Shown: positions 8,550 to 17,770 of the stretch, piece by piece
Layout of the letters: each line of letters begins with the position of its first letter
Numbering within the stretch: the stretch's first letter is position 1
Source: DASUNP01 sp035249305
GTDB taxonomy: Bacteria; Acidobacteriota; Blastocatellia; UBA7656
Reading direction: 5' to 3'
Length of the DNA: 64,000 nt
NCBI GenBank assembly: GCA_035249305.1
Contig: DATFGQ010000016.1
Span: 11,027-75,026 of the forward strand
Notes under the pieces: model-generated
Told to the model about the DNA's origin: nothing
The model's input: only the letters and a program-made list of their open reading frames with translations
The model's database searches: none
Program-made: the position numbers and the translations under genes

Positions 8550-9329
8550 ATGACAAATCGAATGCCCGCCATCTTCTTCGGCCATGGCAACCCGATGAAC
8601 GCGTTGCTCGATAACGACTACACGCGCGCGTGGGCCTCGATAGGCAGCTCGATGCCGCGCCCGGAAGCCGTGCTCGCCGTGTCGGCTCACTGGTATCTGC
8701 CCGGCACGCTGGTGACGGCGAGCCAATCGCCGCGAACCATACACGATTTTGGAGGCTTCCCCCGAGCGCTCTACCAGGTAGAGTATCCCGCGCCGGGCAG
8801 CCCCGAGCTCGCCGAGCGGGTTCAGGACCTGCTTGCGCCCACTCCGGTCATGCTTGATGAAAGCTGGGGGCTCGATCACGGGACGTGGTCCGTGCTCAAG
8901 CATGTCTTCCCATACGCGGACATTCCCGTCGTGCAGCTCAGCATCGATGAGACTGAGCCGCCCGAATCTCATTACGAGATTGGCAGACGGCTAGCCCCCT
9001 TGCGCGACGAAGGAGTATTGATTATCGGCAGCGGTAACATAGTTCACAACCTGCACACATACGCCTGGGGCGAACACGATGTTGAGCCTTTCGATTGGGC
9101 GGTCAGGTTTGAACAGCAGGCGCGCGACCTCCTGGTCAAAGGCATTGACGTCCCGTTGATCGCTTACGAGAAACTAGGGCGCGACGCCACGCTGTCGATT
9201 CCGACGCCGGACCATTATCTGCCGCTGCTCTACGTAATCGCCGTTCGCGGCAAAGGCGAGCAGGTCAGCTTCCCCGTCGAAGGAGTAGACGGCGGCTCCG
9301 TCTCTATGCTCACGGTCCAGATAGGCTGA
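8550..9329 (+). CDS. ygiD: YgiD-like extradiol dioxygenase (LigB superfamily)
   Basis: 259 residues with near full-length similarity to E. coli YgiD (4,5-DOPA extradiol dioxygenase) and plant DODA. Features include the start RMPAIFFGHGNPMNAL, VSAHWY (His47), IHDFGGFP, the YPAPGSPELA stretch, SGNIVHNL and the end SVSMLTVQIG. His12, His47 and a later His are the expected metal ligands of the class III ring-opening fold. The physiological substrate in bacteria is usually unknown. It lies 25 bases after the lysozyme gene and 25 bases before the next membrane gene, so co-transcription is possible. Confidence 0.9.
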   Translation: MTNRMPAIFFGHGNPMNALLDNDYTRAWASIGSSMPRPEAVLAVSAHWYLPGTLVTASQSPRTIHDFGGFPRALYQVEYPAPGSPELAERVQDLLAPTPVMLDESWGLDHGTWSVLKHVFPYADIPVVQLSIDETEPPESHYEIGRRLAPLRDEGVLIIGSGNIVHNLHTYAWGEHDVEPFDWAVRFEQQARDLLVKGIDVPLIAYEKLGRDATLSIPTPDHYLPLLYVIAVRGKGEQVSFPVEGVDGGSVSMLTVQIG

Positions 9330-9354
9330 AGGCGGCCCGCTTCAGGAGGGACCC

Positions 9355-10008
9355 ATGTTTGTCGGACACGTCGCGACTGCTTTCGTCGGAAAGCGCATAG
9401 AGCCGAAGCTCTCTTTGGGCACGCTCGTGCTGGCAACGATGCTGCCGGACATCCTTTGGCCGATCTTCTCGGCCGCGGGGATCGAATACAAACCCGGCTC
9501 TCCCGTGATGCCCGAGAATAACCTTCAGGACATCTCCTTCAGTCACAGCCTGTTGATGGTCGCGGTCTGGGCCGCACTCTTTACGGCCGGATATTTTCTG
9601 TGGCGGCGTCTGAGACAACGGCGGTATGAGAAGAGCGCGTTGTTGTTGCTCTTCGCGGTCGTCTTGAGCCACTGGGTACTTGACGCCGTGGCGCACAAAC
9701 ACGCGCTCGCGCCGGGCTCTCACACCTACGCCGGGTTGATGCTCTGGAGCAACCTGCCCGCGACGCTCGCCGTAGAAGGCGGATTCTGGTTAATCGCCAT
9801 AGTTGTTTACCTCCGAGCAACACGGCCCGAGTCGCGCGCGGGCATTTATGCCTTCTGGACAGTTGTCGCGCTCATAACCTTCTTATGGGTCGCAAACATC
9901 CGCAGAGGCGCGCCTAAGCCTGAAGAAGTGATCGGGAGCCTGATTCTTTTTGTAATTCTTGTTGCATGGGCCTACTGGATGAACCGCGCCCGCCCCGCCC
10001 GAGTTTAA
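9355..10008 (+). CDS. DUF457/YdjM-like membrane protein
   Basis: 217 residues and five or six membrane spans. The N-terminus MFVGHVATAFVGKRIEP, the LPDILWP motif and an internal SHWVLDAVAHKH with paired His/Asp match the family annotated as membrane-bound metal-dependent hydrolases (DUF457/YdjM type). Activity has not been shown for most members. The start has an excellent RBS (CAGGAGGGACCC). It is probably the last gene of the 7.7-10 kb plus-strand group. Confidence 0.65.
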   Translation: MFVGHVATAFVGKRIEPKLSLGTLVLATMLPDILWPIFSAAGIEYKPGSPVMPENNLQDISFSHSLLMVAVWAALFTAGYFLWRRLRQRRYEKSALLLLFAVVLSHWVLDAVAHKHALAPGSHTYAGLMLWSNLPATLAVEGGFWLIAIVVYLRATRPESRAGIYAFWTVVALITFLWVANIRRGAPKPEEVIGSLILFVILVAWAYWMNRARPARV

Positions 10009-10089
10009 CGGTTGAGTAAGCCATTTCACTGTGCTACCCTGTTGCCACTTTTTACGATTTCAGCCCCATAGGTTTCAGAGAGGTTAACT

Positions 10090-12963
10090 ATGCGCAAGAT
10101 GACCAAGACGCTGGTGCTCGCCTGCTTTGTGGTCGCGGTCGGCTACACGGCCGTGTCGAGTCTGGCCGATAAGCACCCTGTATCGGCCGCCGCGATTCAG
10201 GAAGAGGAGAAGCCCTGTCAATGCCCTGACGCGAAGCAGAGCACGCTTCCGCCGCCGACCTCGCTCGACCCCGACGAGTTTCACGACCGTTTGCTGGCCT
10301 TCCTCGAAAGCGGCGAGTACATGAAGCTGAAGTGGTGCGAAGACAAAAGGGTGCGCGATACCGGCCCCTGGATCGACGGGAAGTATTACGGCGTTCACCC
10401 GTCGGTCAAGGTCTATTACTCGCCCGAAATCATAAGCTGGCTCGTGAGCGACAGGCTGGGCAGTATCCCCGACGGCGCGATGATCGTTAAAGAGATGTAT
10501 AGCCCCGGCCCCGCCGCGAGGTGGCAGGACCAGCCGCTGAAGCCGAAGAGCTGGACGGTGATGATAAAGGACTCGAAGGGGTCGAAGGACGGCTGGTTCT
10601 GGGGCGACCTCTGGAGCTCGGACCCTCCGATGCCGCGCCCTAGCTCAAACTACAACCCCCCGTTCAACGTGCCGAGCGAGGGCTACGGGCTCGCGTGTCT
10701 TCATTGTCACGCATCGGCCGAAAAGGAGTTCACTTTCGCTTCGCTCAAGAACATAAAAGGGTTCCCCGGCGACCCGATAACCTACTTCGTCGACAACACG
10801 TGGAGGACCCCGCCCAAGTCCGCGCCGTCGCCTGAAGATGCTGAAAACGTCTCGCCGACTCACCGCAAACCGCTCCCCGCGTTAAGGGCGTTGGCGGCGC
10901 CGAGGGCGGCCGTCGCGGCGAACACGGAGTTCGCCAGGTTGTTCGGCACGGTCTCGCCCGACGGCGAGCTGCGCGTCATGCCCGCGGAGACTTATGACCA
11001 CGTCTTCGCCGCCGCGAAGGGCGCGGAGAAGTTCATCACGTCGGACAACTGCCAGTGGTGTCACAGCGGTAATGCATGGTACGGAGAGAAAAATTACATG
11101 ATCTTGCAGCCGACGCCTAAGGATCAGGTGAACGTCTCGCCTTACGGAGAGTGGCGCTGGTCGCCGATGGGGCTGGCCGGGCGCGACCCGATCTTTTACG
11201 CACAGCTCGACAGCGAGATCGCTTACCTGAAGAGGGAGAAGTCTGAAAAGGAGGTTCAGACGGTGGTCAACCTCTGCTTCAGTTGTCACGGCGTTATGGG
11301 CAAGCGACAGCTCAACATAGATCATAATTACGATGGGCCATCGGGCAGCGGGAACTTCGACAAAGAGCCTGACTTCAAGCTCGGTTTCGTCTACAACACC
11401 GACCTGAAGTCGACGAGCTTCAAGTACGGGGCTCTGGCGCGCGACGGCGTGAGTTGCGCCGCCTGCCACCACATAGTCCAGACCAAGACGCCGCCCGGCA
11501 AAGACCCGCTACAGTATTTCCTTGAGAACTCGACGACGGGCCGCTTCCAGGCGGGCGAGGCCGACGAGCTGTACGGCCCTTTCAAAGACAAAGAGATCAC
11601 GCCTTACCCGATGAAAGAGTCGCTCGGCATCGACCCGAAGCACGACGAGTACGTGAAGAATTCGCGCCTGTGCGGCAGTTGCCATGTAATCGATCTTCCG
11701 GTCGTGGACGGCAAGCCCGACCAGATGCATATCGAGCAGGCGACCTACCTGGAATGGCTCAACAGCCAGTACCAGACCGAGTTCAGCCCCGACGCTAACG
11801 CGAAGTCATGCCAGGATTGCCACATGGCGGCCGGTTACGCGAACAAGAAGAAGAACGTCAACATCCCTCAGATCGAGTCGGTGATCGCAGACATACAGGA
11901 CGAGTCTTTCCCTATGTCGGAGAACCGCGCTTCGGAAGAGAAGGTCCGCGTGCGCTTCAGGACGGGCGTCGTCGCCAAAGGCGAGGACGGGTTCGTCCGC
12001 CACCAACTGCAAGGGGCCAACGTCTTTTTGCTTGAGATGTTCAACCAGTTCATGAAGCCCGACACGAAGCAGAATTATTACAACGAAGTTCTCGGCGTGC
12101 GTAAAAGCGATTACATGAGCACGCTCAACAACGACCTCTCCAACGCCATCGATAACATGATACAGCAGGTCGAAAACGACACGGCAACGGTCGACCTTTC
12201 GACGCCCAGAGTCGTCGGCAAAGACGTAGTCGTCGACGTGAAGGTAACGAACAAGACCGGCCACCGTCTGCCGAGCGGGGTCGGCTTCCGCCGCGCCTTT
12301 ATCGAATTCAGCCTGATCGACAAGAGCAACGGCGTCGAGAAGGTCGTCTGGGCTTCGGGGCGTACGAACGAGTACGGGTTTATCGTCGATAACGACGGCA
12401 ACATTCTCGAATCGGAGTACGTCGGGACCAGCCGCGACAAGTCAAAGAGCTGGCAGCACCACTACTCGTCGCCGGACAGCCCGATCACGAGCTCGAAACA
12501 GGTGCAGATATACGAAGAGCTGGTCAAAGACGCGAACGGCAATTTCACAACCAGCTTTTTGCGGATCGACGAGGACTTCAAGGACAACCGGCTGCTCCCC
12601 ATAGGCTGGAGGCCGACCGGGCCGAGTCCGTCGCTGACCGGCAGGTATTTGAAAGCCACCTTCCCGAAAGGCGAGGCGGAAAAAGATCAGAACTACCTGA
12701 ACGGCAGCGGGACCAGCGTCGTGCGCTACAGCGTCCCTGTGAGCGAATTGCGCGGGGCGAACCCTTCCAGGCTTGTTGTAAAGGCTACATTGTACTACCA
12801 GTCGATTCCGCCGTATTACCTGATGCAGCGGTTCGAGCAGGCGCCGGCGGGCGACGGCACGAAGAGGTTGTACTATCTGACTTCCAACCTCAAAGTGAAG
12901 GGGACGCCGATTGAAAACTGGAAGCTCTTCATCGCTTCGAAATCTGCGCCCGTTGCTAGATAG
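10090..12963 (+). CDS. Multihaem (six CxxCH) secreted cytochrome c
   Basis: 957 residues with a signal peptide (RKMTKTLVLACFVVAVGYTAVSSLA). Six c-type haem sites begin at about residues 203 (CLHCH), 321 (CQWCH), 396 (CFSCH), 456 (CAACH), 528 (CGSCH) and 574 (CQDCH). All fall before residue 580. The remaining C-terminal 380 residues lack Cys motifs and look beta-rich, which suggests a docking or carbohydrate-like domain. It may be a respiratory or extracellular electron carrier or an octahaem-reductase relative, but the haem spacing does not let me name an enzyme. No partner oxidoreductase or cytochrome maturation gene is adjacent. RBS AGAGAGG precedes the start. Confidence 0.75.
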   Translation: MRKMTKTLVLACFVVAVGYTAVSSLADKHPVSAAAIQEEEKPCQCPDAKQSTLPPPTSLDPDEFHDRLLAFLESGEYMKLKWCEDKRVRDTGPWIDGKYYGVHPSVKVYYSPEIISWLVSDRLGSIPDGAMIVKEMYSPGPAARWQDQPLKPKSWTVMIKDSKGSKDGWFWGDLWSSDPPMPRPSSNYNPPFNVPSEGYGLACLHCHASAEKEFTFASLKNIKGFPGDPITYFVDNTWRTPPKSAPSPEDAENVSPTHRKPLPALRALAAPRAAVAANTEFARLFGTVSPDGELRVMPAETYDHVFAAAKGAEKFITSDNCQWCHSGNAWYGEKNYMILQPTPKDQVNVSPYGEWRWSPMGLAGRDPIFYAQLDSEIAYLKREKSEKEVQTVVNLCFSCHGVMGKRQLNIDHNYDGPSGSGNFDKEPDFKLGFVYNTDLKSTSFKYGALARDGVSCAACHHIVQTKTPPGKDPLQYFLENSTTGRFQAGEADELYGPFKDKEITPYPMKESLGIDPKHDEYVKNSRLCGSCHVIDLPVVDGKPDQMHIEQATYLEWLNSQYQTEFSPDANAKSCQDCHMAAGYANKKKNVNIPQIESVIADIQDESFPMSENRASEEKVRVRFRTGVVAKGEDGFVRHQLQGANVFLLEMFNQFMKPDTKQNYYNEVLGVRKSDYMSTLNNDLSNAIDNMIQQVENDTATVDLSTPRVVGKDVVVDVKVTNKTGHRLPSGVGFRRAFIEFSLIDKSNGVEKVVWASGRTNEYGFIVDNDGNILESEYVGTSRDKSKSWQHHYSSPDSPITSSKQVQIYEELVKDANGNFTTSFLRIDEDFKDNRLLPIGWRPTGPSPSLTGRYLKATFPKGEAEKDQNYLNGSGTSVVRYSVPVSELRGANPSRLVVKATLYYQSIPPYYLMQRFEQAPAGDGTKRLYYLTSNLKVKGTPIENWKLFIASKSAPVAR

Positions 12964-12968
12964 CGGAA

Positions 12969-13127
12969 TCAGAAGAGCGGGTATAAGAAAGGCGCGAGGG
13001 CTGAGCTTTCGGCGAAGACAATTATTATGCCCAGCAGCACCAGCAGGAAGAGTATGGGGGCGAGCCACCATTTTTTGCGGTAACGAATGAAATGCCAGAG
13101 CTCGACCAGAACAGAGATCTTTGCCAT
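12969..13127 (-). CDS. DUF5989 small membrane protein
   Basis: 52 residues with an amphipathic, charged start (LWHFIRYRKKWWL) and one membrane span (APILFLLVLLGIIIVFA), ending SSALAPFLYPLF. This pattern, Lys-Lys-Trp-Trp before the span and the SSALAPF(I/L)Y end, is the hallmark of the DUF5989 family. Members often sit next to SxtJ-like proteins or carbamoyltransferases, which are absent here. The gene ends five bases past the stop of the convergent cytochrome gene. No strong RBS is visible. Function unknown. Confidence 0.75.
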   Translation of the reverse strand: MAKISVLVELWHFIRYRKKWWLAPILFLLVLLGIIIVFAESSALAPFLYPLF

Positions 13128-13181
13128 AACGGGGATCAGTCTAACTCAATTCGATAGAGGCCGGCAAACTACTGAATAAGA

Positions 13182-13299
13182 CCTGTAGGGGCAGCCCTTG
13201 TGGCTGCCCGGATCGTCCGAAGGACGATGACCGTCATCGCGCTAACGCGGGGAACCCGTTCTGACGGGTCGCGGGCGGGGACAAGCTCCACCCCTACAA
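13182..13299. repeat. Dispersed palindromic repeat, copy 1
   Basis: The element begins CCTGTAGGGGC and ends with the inverse GCCCCTACA-type sequence. Each arm can fold on itself (GGGCAGCC...GGCTGCCC on the left). The core holds two short hairpins, TCGTCCGAAGGACGA and CGCGCTAACGCG. A further hairpin (ACCCGT...ACGGGT) near the right arm is absent from copy 2 at 40988-41087. No protein-coding capacity is evident, so it behaves like a MITE or REP-type element. Confidence 0.75.
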
Positions 13300-13385
13300 T
13301 CTTCACCCATTCGCAAATTGGTATAGATGCTCGTTCGTTTAATAACCGAAACGATGATTCTACAGATCAGACAAGAGGGAAAGTC

Positions 13386-13980
13386 ATGAGAAAAAGTGTA
13401 TTCGCCGTTTTGCTCTCCGCCATTCCCGCGCTTTCGACGGCGATGGCGTGGGCGCAAGCGGCGCGAAGCTACGATAGAGCCCGAAACTAAAGCTCGCATA
13501 ATCCTGCAATCGCAGCTCAACTCGAAGCTGAACGAGCCGGGCGATCCAATTACCGCAATCCTCGATCAGCCTTTGTACGTCAACGGCGAGATGGTTATGC
13601 AGCGCGGGACGGAGTTTTACGGGAGAGTAACCGAGGCTACGCCGGCCGGGCGCGGCCAGAAGAACGGCAAGATCGCCGTCATCTTCGAGCGGGTCCGAAT
13701 GCCTTGGGGCGACGAGCCAGTGGCGGTCGCGATCACGGCGATCGACGACTGGAACAATAACGAGAAGATGAAGGCCGACGACGAGGGCCAGGTCGACGGC
13801 AAGCGCAGCGGGAAAAGGACCGCCGAGAATGTCTCGACCGGCGGCCAGATCGGCACCGCCGCGGGGTTGGCGACCGTGCTGATGGGCGGCGGCGCGGCTA
13901 CGGCCTCGAACGCGCCGGCCGGCGGGCTCCTGGTCGAAATATCGCTCCCGATAACGCTGAACCCGGATAAGACAGTCTAA
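13386..13980 (+). pseudogene. Secreted hypothetical protein, frameshifted
   Basis: The signal peptide (RKSVFAVLLSAIPALSTAMAWAQ) starts at the ATG at 13386 and runs into a stop at 13488. The rest of the protein (from about EATIEPETKARIILQSQL) continues one frame over to the stop at 13978-13980. The two parts join in the GC-rich stretch near 13455-13464, so a single-base indel explains the break. The mature part contains repeated phrases found in beta-rich secreted proteins (GDPITAILDQPLYVNGEMV, RGTEFYGRVTEATPAGRG). Either the gene has decayed or the base call is wrong. Confidence 0.65.
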
Positions 13981-14206
13981 ATAATCCGACACCCCCGCGG
14001 GACATTCGTAATCTCTCCGTTTCTGGCTTAGAATAATCTCCGAACGCAGGCGACCGGCGCGCGTCAGGTGATATACTCCTGAATCGCCGCCCGAGTCCTA
14101 AGGCGTCGGCGGTCGAGCGCTTCGCCTCATCAGACGCGCTTAGCCTGATCGTGATATTGAATGCTGCAACCCATACTACAGTTGATTCGTGGAGGAATGA
14201 GCGACC

Positions 14207-14767
14207 ATGGCAGTCCGGCTCTTTGTAGGGAATCTTCCTTATAACACGACCGAAGCGGAGCTGAGAGAGCACCTCTCGGCGGTCGGCCCGCCTTCGAGCG
14301 TCTACCTGCCGACGGACCGCGAGACGGGTAAGCCGCGAGGCTTCGCTTTCGTAGAGTTCAACGACAGCGCGCAGGCGCAGGAGGCAATACGCCGGTTCAA
14401 CAATCAGATGTTTAAGGGAAGGCCCATTACTATCAACGAAGCCCGCGCACGGGATGACCGCCCGCGATCGGCCCCGCCGCCGCGGCCCTTTACACCCAGA
14501 CCCGACCCGGTTCCGGGCTCCGGGTTCGCCGAGCCCCCCGCGGGGAGCGAGAAGCCGGGCCGCAATTTCGGGCCTGACGCGCCGCCTCGCCGCAAGGGTA
14601 ACAAGCCGAAGGGCGGGCCTAAGTCGGAGCGCGTTCCAAAGGGACCGATGCGCGAAGTGACAAGAGGCCAGTTCTTCGGCGGGGACGACGACGACGTGTA
14701 TGACGACGATTCGAGCGACGAGAATTTCGCCAGCCGCGTAGAGTCGGATGACGAAGAGAGTGATTGA
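14207..14767 (+). CDS. RRM-domain RNA-binding protein with acidic tail
   Basis: 186 residues. Residues 1-82 form one RRM with RNP2 (LFVGNL) and RNP1 (RGFAFVEF). The rest is low-complexity: a Pro/Arg-rich, then Lys/Gly-rich linker and a strongly acidic Asp/Glu/Ser tail (GGDDDDVYDDDSSDE). Single-RRM glycine- or charge-tailed proteins in bacteria resemble cyanobacterial Rbp proteins, which are cold-induced RNA chaperones. It has a 226-base leader without genes. A second RRM protein is encoded at 16663-16992, with infA and a DEAD-box helicase between them. Confidence 0.88.
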   Translation: MAVRLFVGNLPYNTTEAELREHLSAVGPPSSVYLPTDRETGKPRGFAFVEFNDSAQAQEAIRRFNNQMFKGRPITINEARARDDRPRSAPPPRPFTPRPDPVPGSGFAEPPAGSEKPGRNFGPDAPPRRKGNKPKGGPKSERVPKGPMREVTRGQFFGGDDDDVYDDDSSDENFASRVESDDEESD

Positions 14768-14810
14768 ATATTCTCTTTTAGTCTAGACCGAATCTAAAGA
14801 GTGAGTAGAA

Positions 14811-14975
14811 GCCTCGAAGAAGCTTGATTCAATACAAAGCTCTAGAGGGGCGCGGATTCTATAGGAAGCCTCGAAGAGGCGATATTCAATAGCCCGGCGC
14901 ATCGCGCCGGGTCATGCGTCATACGAGACGAAGCCCTGAAAGGGCGTGATAAGATATATCGCCCTTTCAGGGCTT
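14811..14975. repeat. Composite hairpin repeat, copy A
   Basis: The segment holds, in order: a degenerate GCCTCGAAGAAGC unit, a good GCCTCGAAGAGGC unit, the palindrome CCCGGCGCATCGCGCCGGG, and a 16-bp stem AAGCCCTGAAAGGGCG paired with its complement at 14960-14975. The last hairpin lies 11 bases from the infA stop and probably also works as its terminator. About 80 bases of it recur, inverted, within 23388-23655. Confidence 0.75.
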
Positions 14976-14985
14976 TTCTCACACT

Positions 14986-15192
14986 CTAGCTTCGATGGCG
15001 GTAAGTCACACGCCCTTTTGTTAAGTCATAAGGCGACAGCTCGACGGTCACCCTGTCGCCCGCAAGCACTTTGATGTAATGCTTGCGCATCTTGCCCGAC
15101 AGGTGCGCCAGCACCTCATGCCCTTCGCCGACTCGCACTTTAAAAGTGGCGTTTCCCATGCATTCAGTTACGGTTCCGTCTACGGGGATCAT
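14986..15192 (-). CDS. infA: Translation initiation factor IF-1
   Basis: 68 residues, a single OB fold. The conserved HEVLAHLSGKMRKHYIKVLAGDRVTVELSPYDLTKGRVTYRHRS is intact over most of the protein; these are the residues that contact the 30S A site. The N-terminus (MIPVDGTVTECMGNATF) is shorter than the usual MAKED-start by a few residues. Bacterial infA normally sits in the ribosomal-protein operon; this copy lies beside a DEAD-box helicase and RRM proteins. That suggests either relocation of the gene or a second paralogue used in stress. AAAGAGGTGAACC upstream of the ATG is the RBS. Confidence 0.95.
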   Translation of the reverse strand: MIPVDGTVTECMGNATFKVRVGEGHEVLAHLSGKMRKHYIKVLAGDRVTVELSPYDLTKGRVTYRHRS

Positions 15193-15267
15193 ATCTTCTT
15201 TAGAAATGGTTCACCTCTTTCATAGCGCGGCGCAAGCCACGCGAGTTTAGATTTTAATTAACAACAC

Positions 15268-16485
15268 TCAGTAGCGCGGCGCGCGGCTCGTGCTGAACGA
15301 GCGAGACGATGAGCGAAGCAAGCCTATCTCGCTCGTCAACCTTATCTGCTCTTCGCTGCGGCCGTCGGAAAAACCAGCAACCCTCGATCGCTCTAGGCTG
15401 ACTCCGTTGGCCCGCTCGATTGATGCGAGCAGCGCCTCTTCTTCAGGGCTGACGAGCGTGAGCGCTGCGCCGCAGCGGCCCGCGCGCGCGGTCCTCCCTA
15501 CGCGGTGTATGTAGTCTTCGGCCGTCACGGGCACTTCGTAATTGACAACGAAAGCGATGTCATCCACGTCAATGCCTCGCGCCGCAACGTCGGTCGCGAC
15601 GAGCACGCGCGTGGCGCCCGAGCGAAAGCTCGCCAGCGCCTTGTTGCGTTGCGACTGGTTGCGGTCCGAGTGAAGCGTGACCACGTCATGTTTGTTGGCG
15701 GCCAGGACGTGCGACACCCTGTCGGCCATGCGGCGCGTCTGCGCGAAGATCAAGAAAGTCTCTCCAGGGTGTTGCTTGAGCAAGGCCAGCAACAGCGGCA
15801 GCTTGGCGTGCGCAAGCACGGGGTAAGCTTTCTGGGTGAGCGTTGCGACGGTCGTCGCCGCCCGCGCGGCCTCGACCCTTACGCCGCCGTCCATTATGTC
15901 GTGCGCCAGCCGCTCGACCGCCAGCGAGAGCGTCGCGGTGAATAACAGCGTCTGACGCCTGGCCGGAAGGTATCTCATTATCCGCCTGACCTGCGGCAGA
16001 AAGCCCATGTCAAGCATGCGGTCGGCCTCGTCGAGCACGAGCACCTCCACGCTTCTTAGTGAGACGGCGCCTCGCTCTATCAAATCGTTCAGGCGGCCGG
16101 GCGTCGCGATCAGGATGTCGACGCCGGTCTTGATCGCCTTCGTCTGCCCTGACACGCTCGCGCCGCCCACTACGGAGACGGTGCGGAGCCGGGCGACCTG
16201 GCCGAAGCTCTTGGCGTTCGCCTCTATTTGAGCGGCAAGCTCCCTGGTCGGGGCGAGGACGACCGCGCGCATAGCGCCGGGCCGCTTCAGCCGCTCTAGG
16301 ATCGGGAGCAGAAAGGCGGCCGTCTTACCGGAGCCCGTCTCTGCCGTCGCTATCACGTTGCGCCCGGCGAGCGCATGCGGTATGGCTTTCGCCTGTATTT
16401 CGGTTGGCTCTGTTATGCCGAGCCTCGCAAGTCTGTCTACAAGCGGCCCACACAGGCCGAGCTTGTTGAAATCATTTAAAGTCAC
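15268..16485 (-). CDS. DEAD-box RNA helicase (RhlE type)
   Basis: 405 residues covering the two RecA-like domains with almost no C-terminal extension. Motifs in order: F-x4-L and PTEIQAKAIP (Q motif), ATAETGSGKT (I), PTRELA (Ia), VLDEADRML (II), FTATLS (III), ATDVAARGIDVDD (V) and HRVGRTARAG (VI). This fits the RhlE subgroup, which unwinds structured RNA during ribosome assembly and cold growth. The minus-strand order with the RRM gene upstream and infA downstream supports an RNA-remodelling group. Gene symbol is left open because RhlE, RhlB and CsdA-like members cannot be told apart safely. Confidence 0.92.
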   Translation of the reverse strand: MTLNDFNKLGLCGPLVDRLARLGITEPTEIQAKAIPHALAGRNVIATAETGSGKTAAFLLPILERLKRPGAMRAVVLAPTRELAAQIEANAKSFGQVARLRTVSVVGGASVSGQTKAIKTGVDILIATPGRLNDLIERGAVSLRSVEVLVLDEADRMLDMGFLPQVRRIMRYLPARRQTLLFTATLSLAVERLAHDIMDGGVRVEAARAATTVATLTQKAYPVLAHAKLPLLLALLKQHPGETFLIFAQTRRMADRVSHVLAANKHDVVTLHSDRNQSQRNKALASFRSGATRVLVATDVAARGIDVDDIAFVVNYEVPVTAEDYIHRVGRTARAGRCGAALTLVSPEEEALLASIERANGVSLERSRVAGFSDGRSEEQIRLTSEIGLLRSSSRSFSTSRAPRY

Positions 16486-16662
16486 AAATCTCTCTTTTCG
16501 CGTTGCTCCACTGAACGGTGGCCGTATTCGCTGAAGCAGCGGCTAGTCGTAAAACATTTATTAAGGGGTGCAGGTTGAATGGGGCGCAGTCCTGTTTTTC
16601 TTCGACCGGATGGGATGAAGGAGCAAGACCTTTTCATCCCATCCGTCGGTCCTTGACCGTGA

Positions 16663-16992
16663 TTAATAACGGTTCCCGTACCCGCCGCGGCCGCCGCGGC
16701 CGCCGCTGTTGCGCCCGCCGCCGAAGCCGCGATTGCCCGAGCGCTCTTCGCGCGGGCGCGCTTCGTTGACCGTAAGCGTGCGGCCGTTGATTTCCGTGCC
16801 ATTGAACTGTGCAATGGCCTTATCAGCGTCATCCGCGCTCATCTCCACAAAGCCGAAGCCCTTGGAGCGACCGGTGTCGCGGTCCGTAATTATGCTAACC
16901 GATTCGACCTGACCTGCCTGTTCGAACAGGTTGGTGAGGTCGTTTTCCGTCGTCTGATACGACAGATTTCCAACATAGATTCTCTTACTCAT
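16663..16992 (-). CDS. RRM-domain RNA-binding protein with Gly/Arg tail
   Basis: 109 residues. One RRM (RNP2 IYVGNL, RNP1 KGFGFVEM) covers residues 1-80, followed by an RGG-like tail (GFGGGRNSGGRGGRGGYGNRY). This is the classic architecture of cyanobacterial Rbp and plant glycine-rich cold-shock RNA-binding proteins. The frame is open further upstream, but the ATG at 16992 has CAGGAGA at good spacing and begins exactly at the domain. It is upstream of the helicase gene with about 180 bases between, so transcripts may be joined or separate. Confidence 0.92.
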   Translation of the reverse strand: MSKRIYVGNLSYQTTENDLTNLFEQAGQVESVSIITDRDTGRSKGFGFVEMSADDADKAIAQFNGTEINGRTLTVNEARPREERSGNRGFGGGRNSGGRGGRGGYGNRY

Positions 16993-17216
16993 ATTTCTCC
17001 TGAGATCAGTTAAGAGGAACTTCCGAAGCTCTGCGGGAAAGGGATTGAGAAAACTAAGATCAAACGCTCTCCTAATAGCGGCGGGAACTCCCAATTCAAA
17101 CTTACCAGCAGCACTCAGTCCGCCAGAACTAACGAGATCATGCTAGCAGATAAAGATTGAAAAGTCTATCACTTCTAGCAGATCGCTCCGCCCTTCGCGC
17201 ACGGTCTTGCTCTAAT

Positions 17217-17732
17217 ATGCCTCTGATGCGAACTGCGACCTTGATCCTCGGCGCGGCCTTTTACCTGCTGACATCTTCAAGCCCATTGCTGGCGCAGATT
17301 CAGATAGGGACCCTAAGAGGCGCCGTCACGGACTCTACGCCCGCGGCGCTGGCGGGCGCGGGCGTCGCGCTTGAGAACGCTGTCACGGGCTACCGCAGCG
17401 AAGCCACGACGGACGACCGAGGCGAATTTGTGTTCGACAACGTCCCCTTCGATACCTACGTCTTGCGCGTGCGGTCGAAAGGGTTTCGCGAGGTCGCCCA
17501 GGCGGTCCGCGCGAACCAGTTGCAGAGGCTGACCGCGACCACGCCCGGCTGGTTCGCGGAGGACAACGGGATTCTACACGTCCGAGGCGTAGACGACGGA
17601 ATCCCCGTAATCGGCAGGCTTGACGGGCTGTCGGCCAGCGGCTTCGACACAGAGATGGCCCGTTCGATCAACGTGCTCACGGGGAACATACCCGCGGAGT
17701 TCGGCGGGAAGCTCAGGCTGACATTCCTCTAG
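17217..17732 (+). pseudogene. Truncated Oar-like TonB-dependent receptor
   Basis: About 170 residues. The order is signal peptide (RTATLILGAAFYLLTSSSPLLAQ), carboxypeptidase-regulatory-like (Ig-fold) domain (GTLRGAVTDS...LAGAGVALENAVTGYRSEATTDDRGEF), then the beginning of a plug (ILHVRGVDDGIPVIGRLDG, INVLTGNIPAEFGGK), then a stop. Complete Oar-type receptors continue for 800 or more residues as a 22-strand barrel. The stop falls where the plug usually goes on (EFGGR-S/T-G), so this is a 5' remnant. The signal and Ig domain could still be made and exported. No barrel sequence is found downstream, where the blaI promoter begins 38 bases later. Confidence 0.75.
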
Positions 17733-17770
17733 ACTCCTGTTCTTCTCAAAGAGCGTCAAAACGATTTCGC

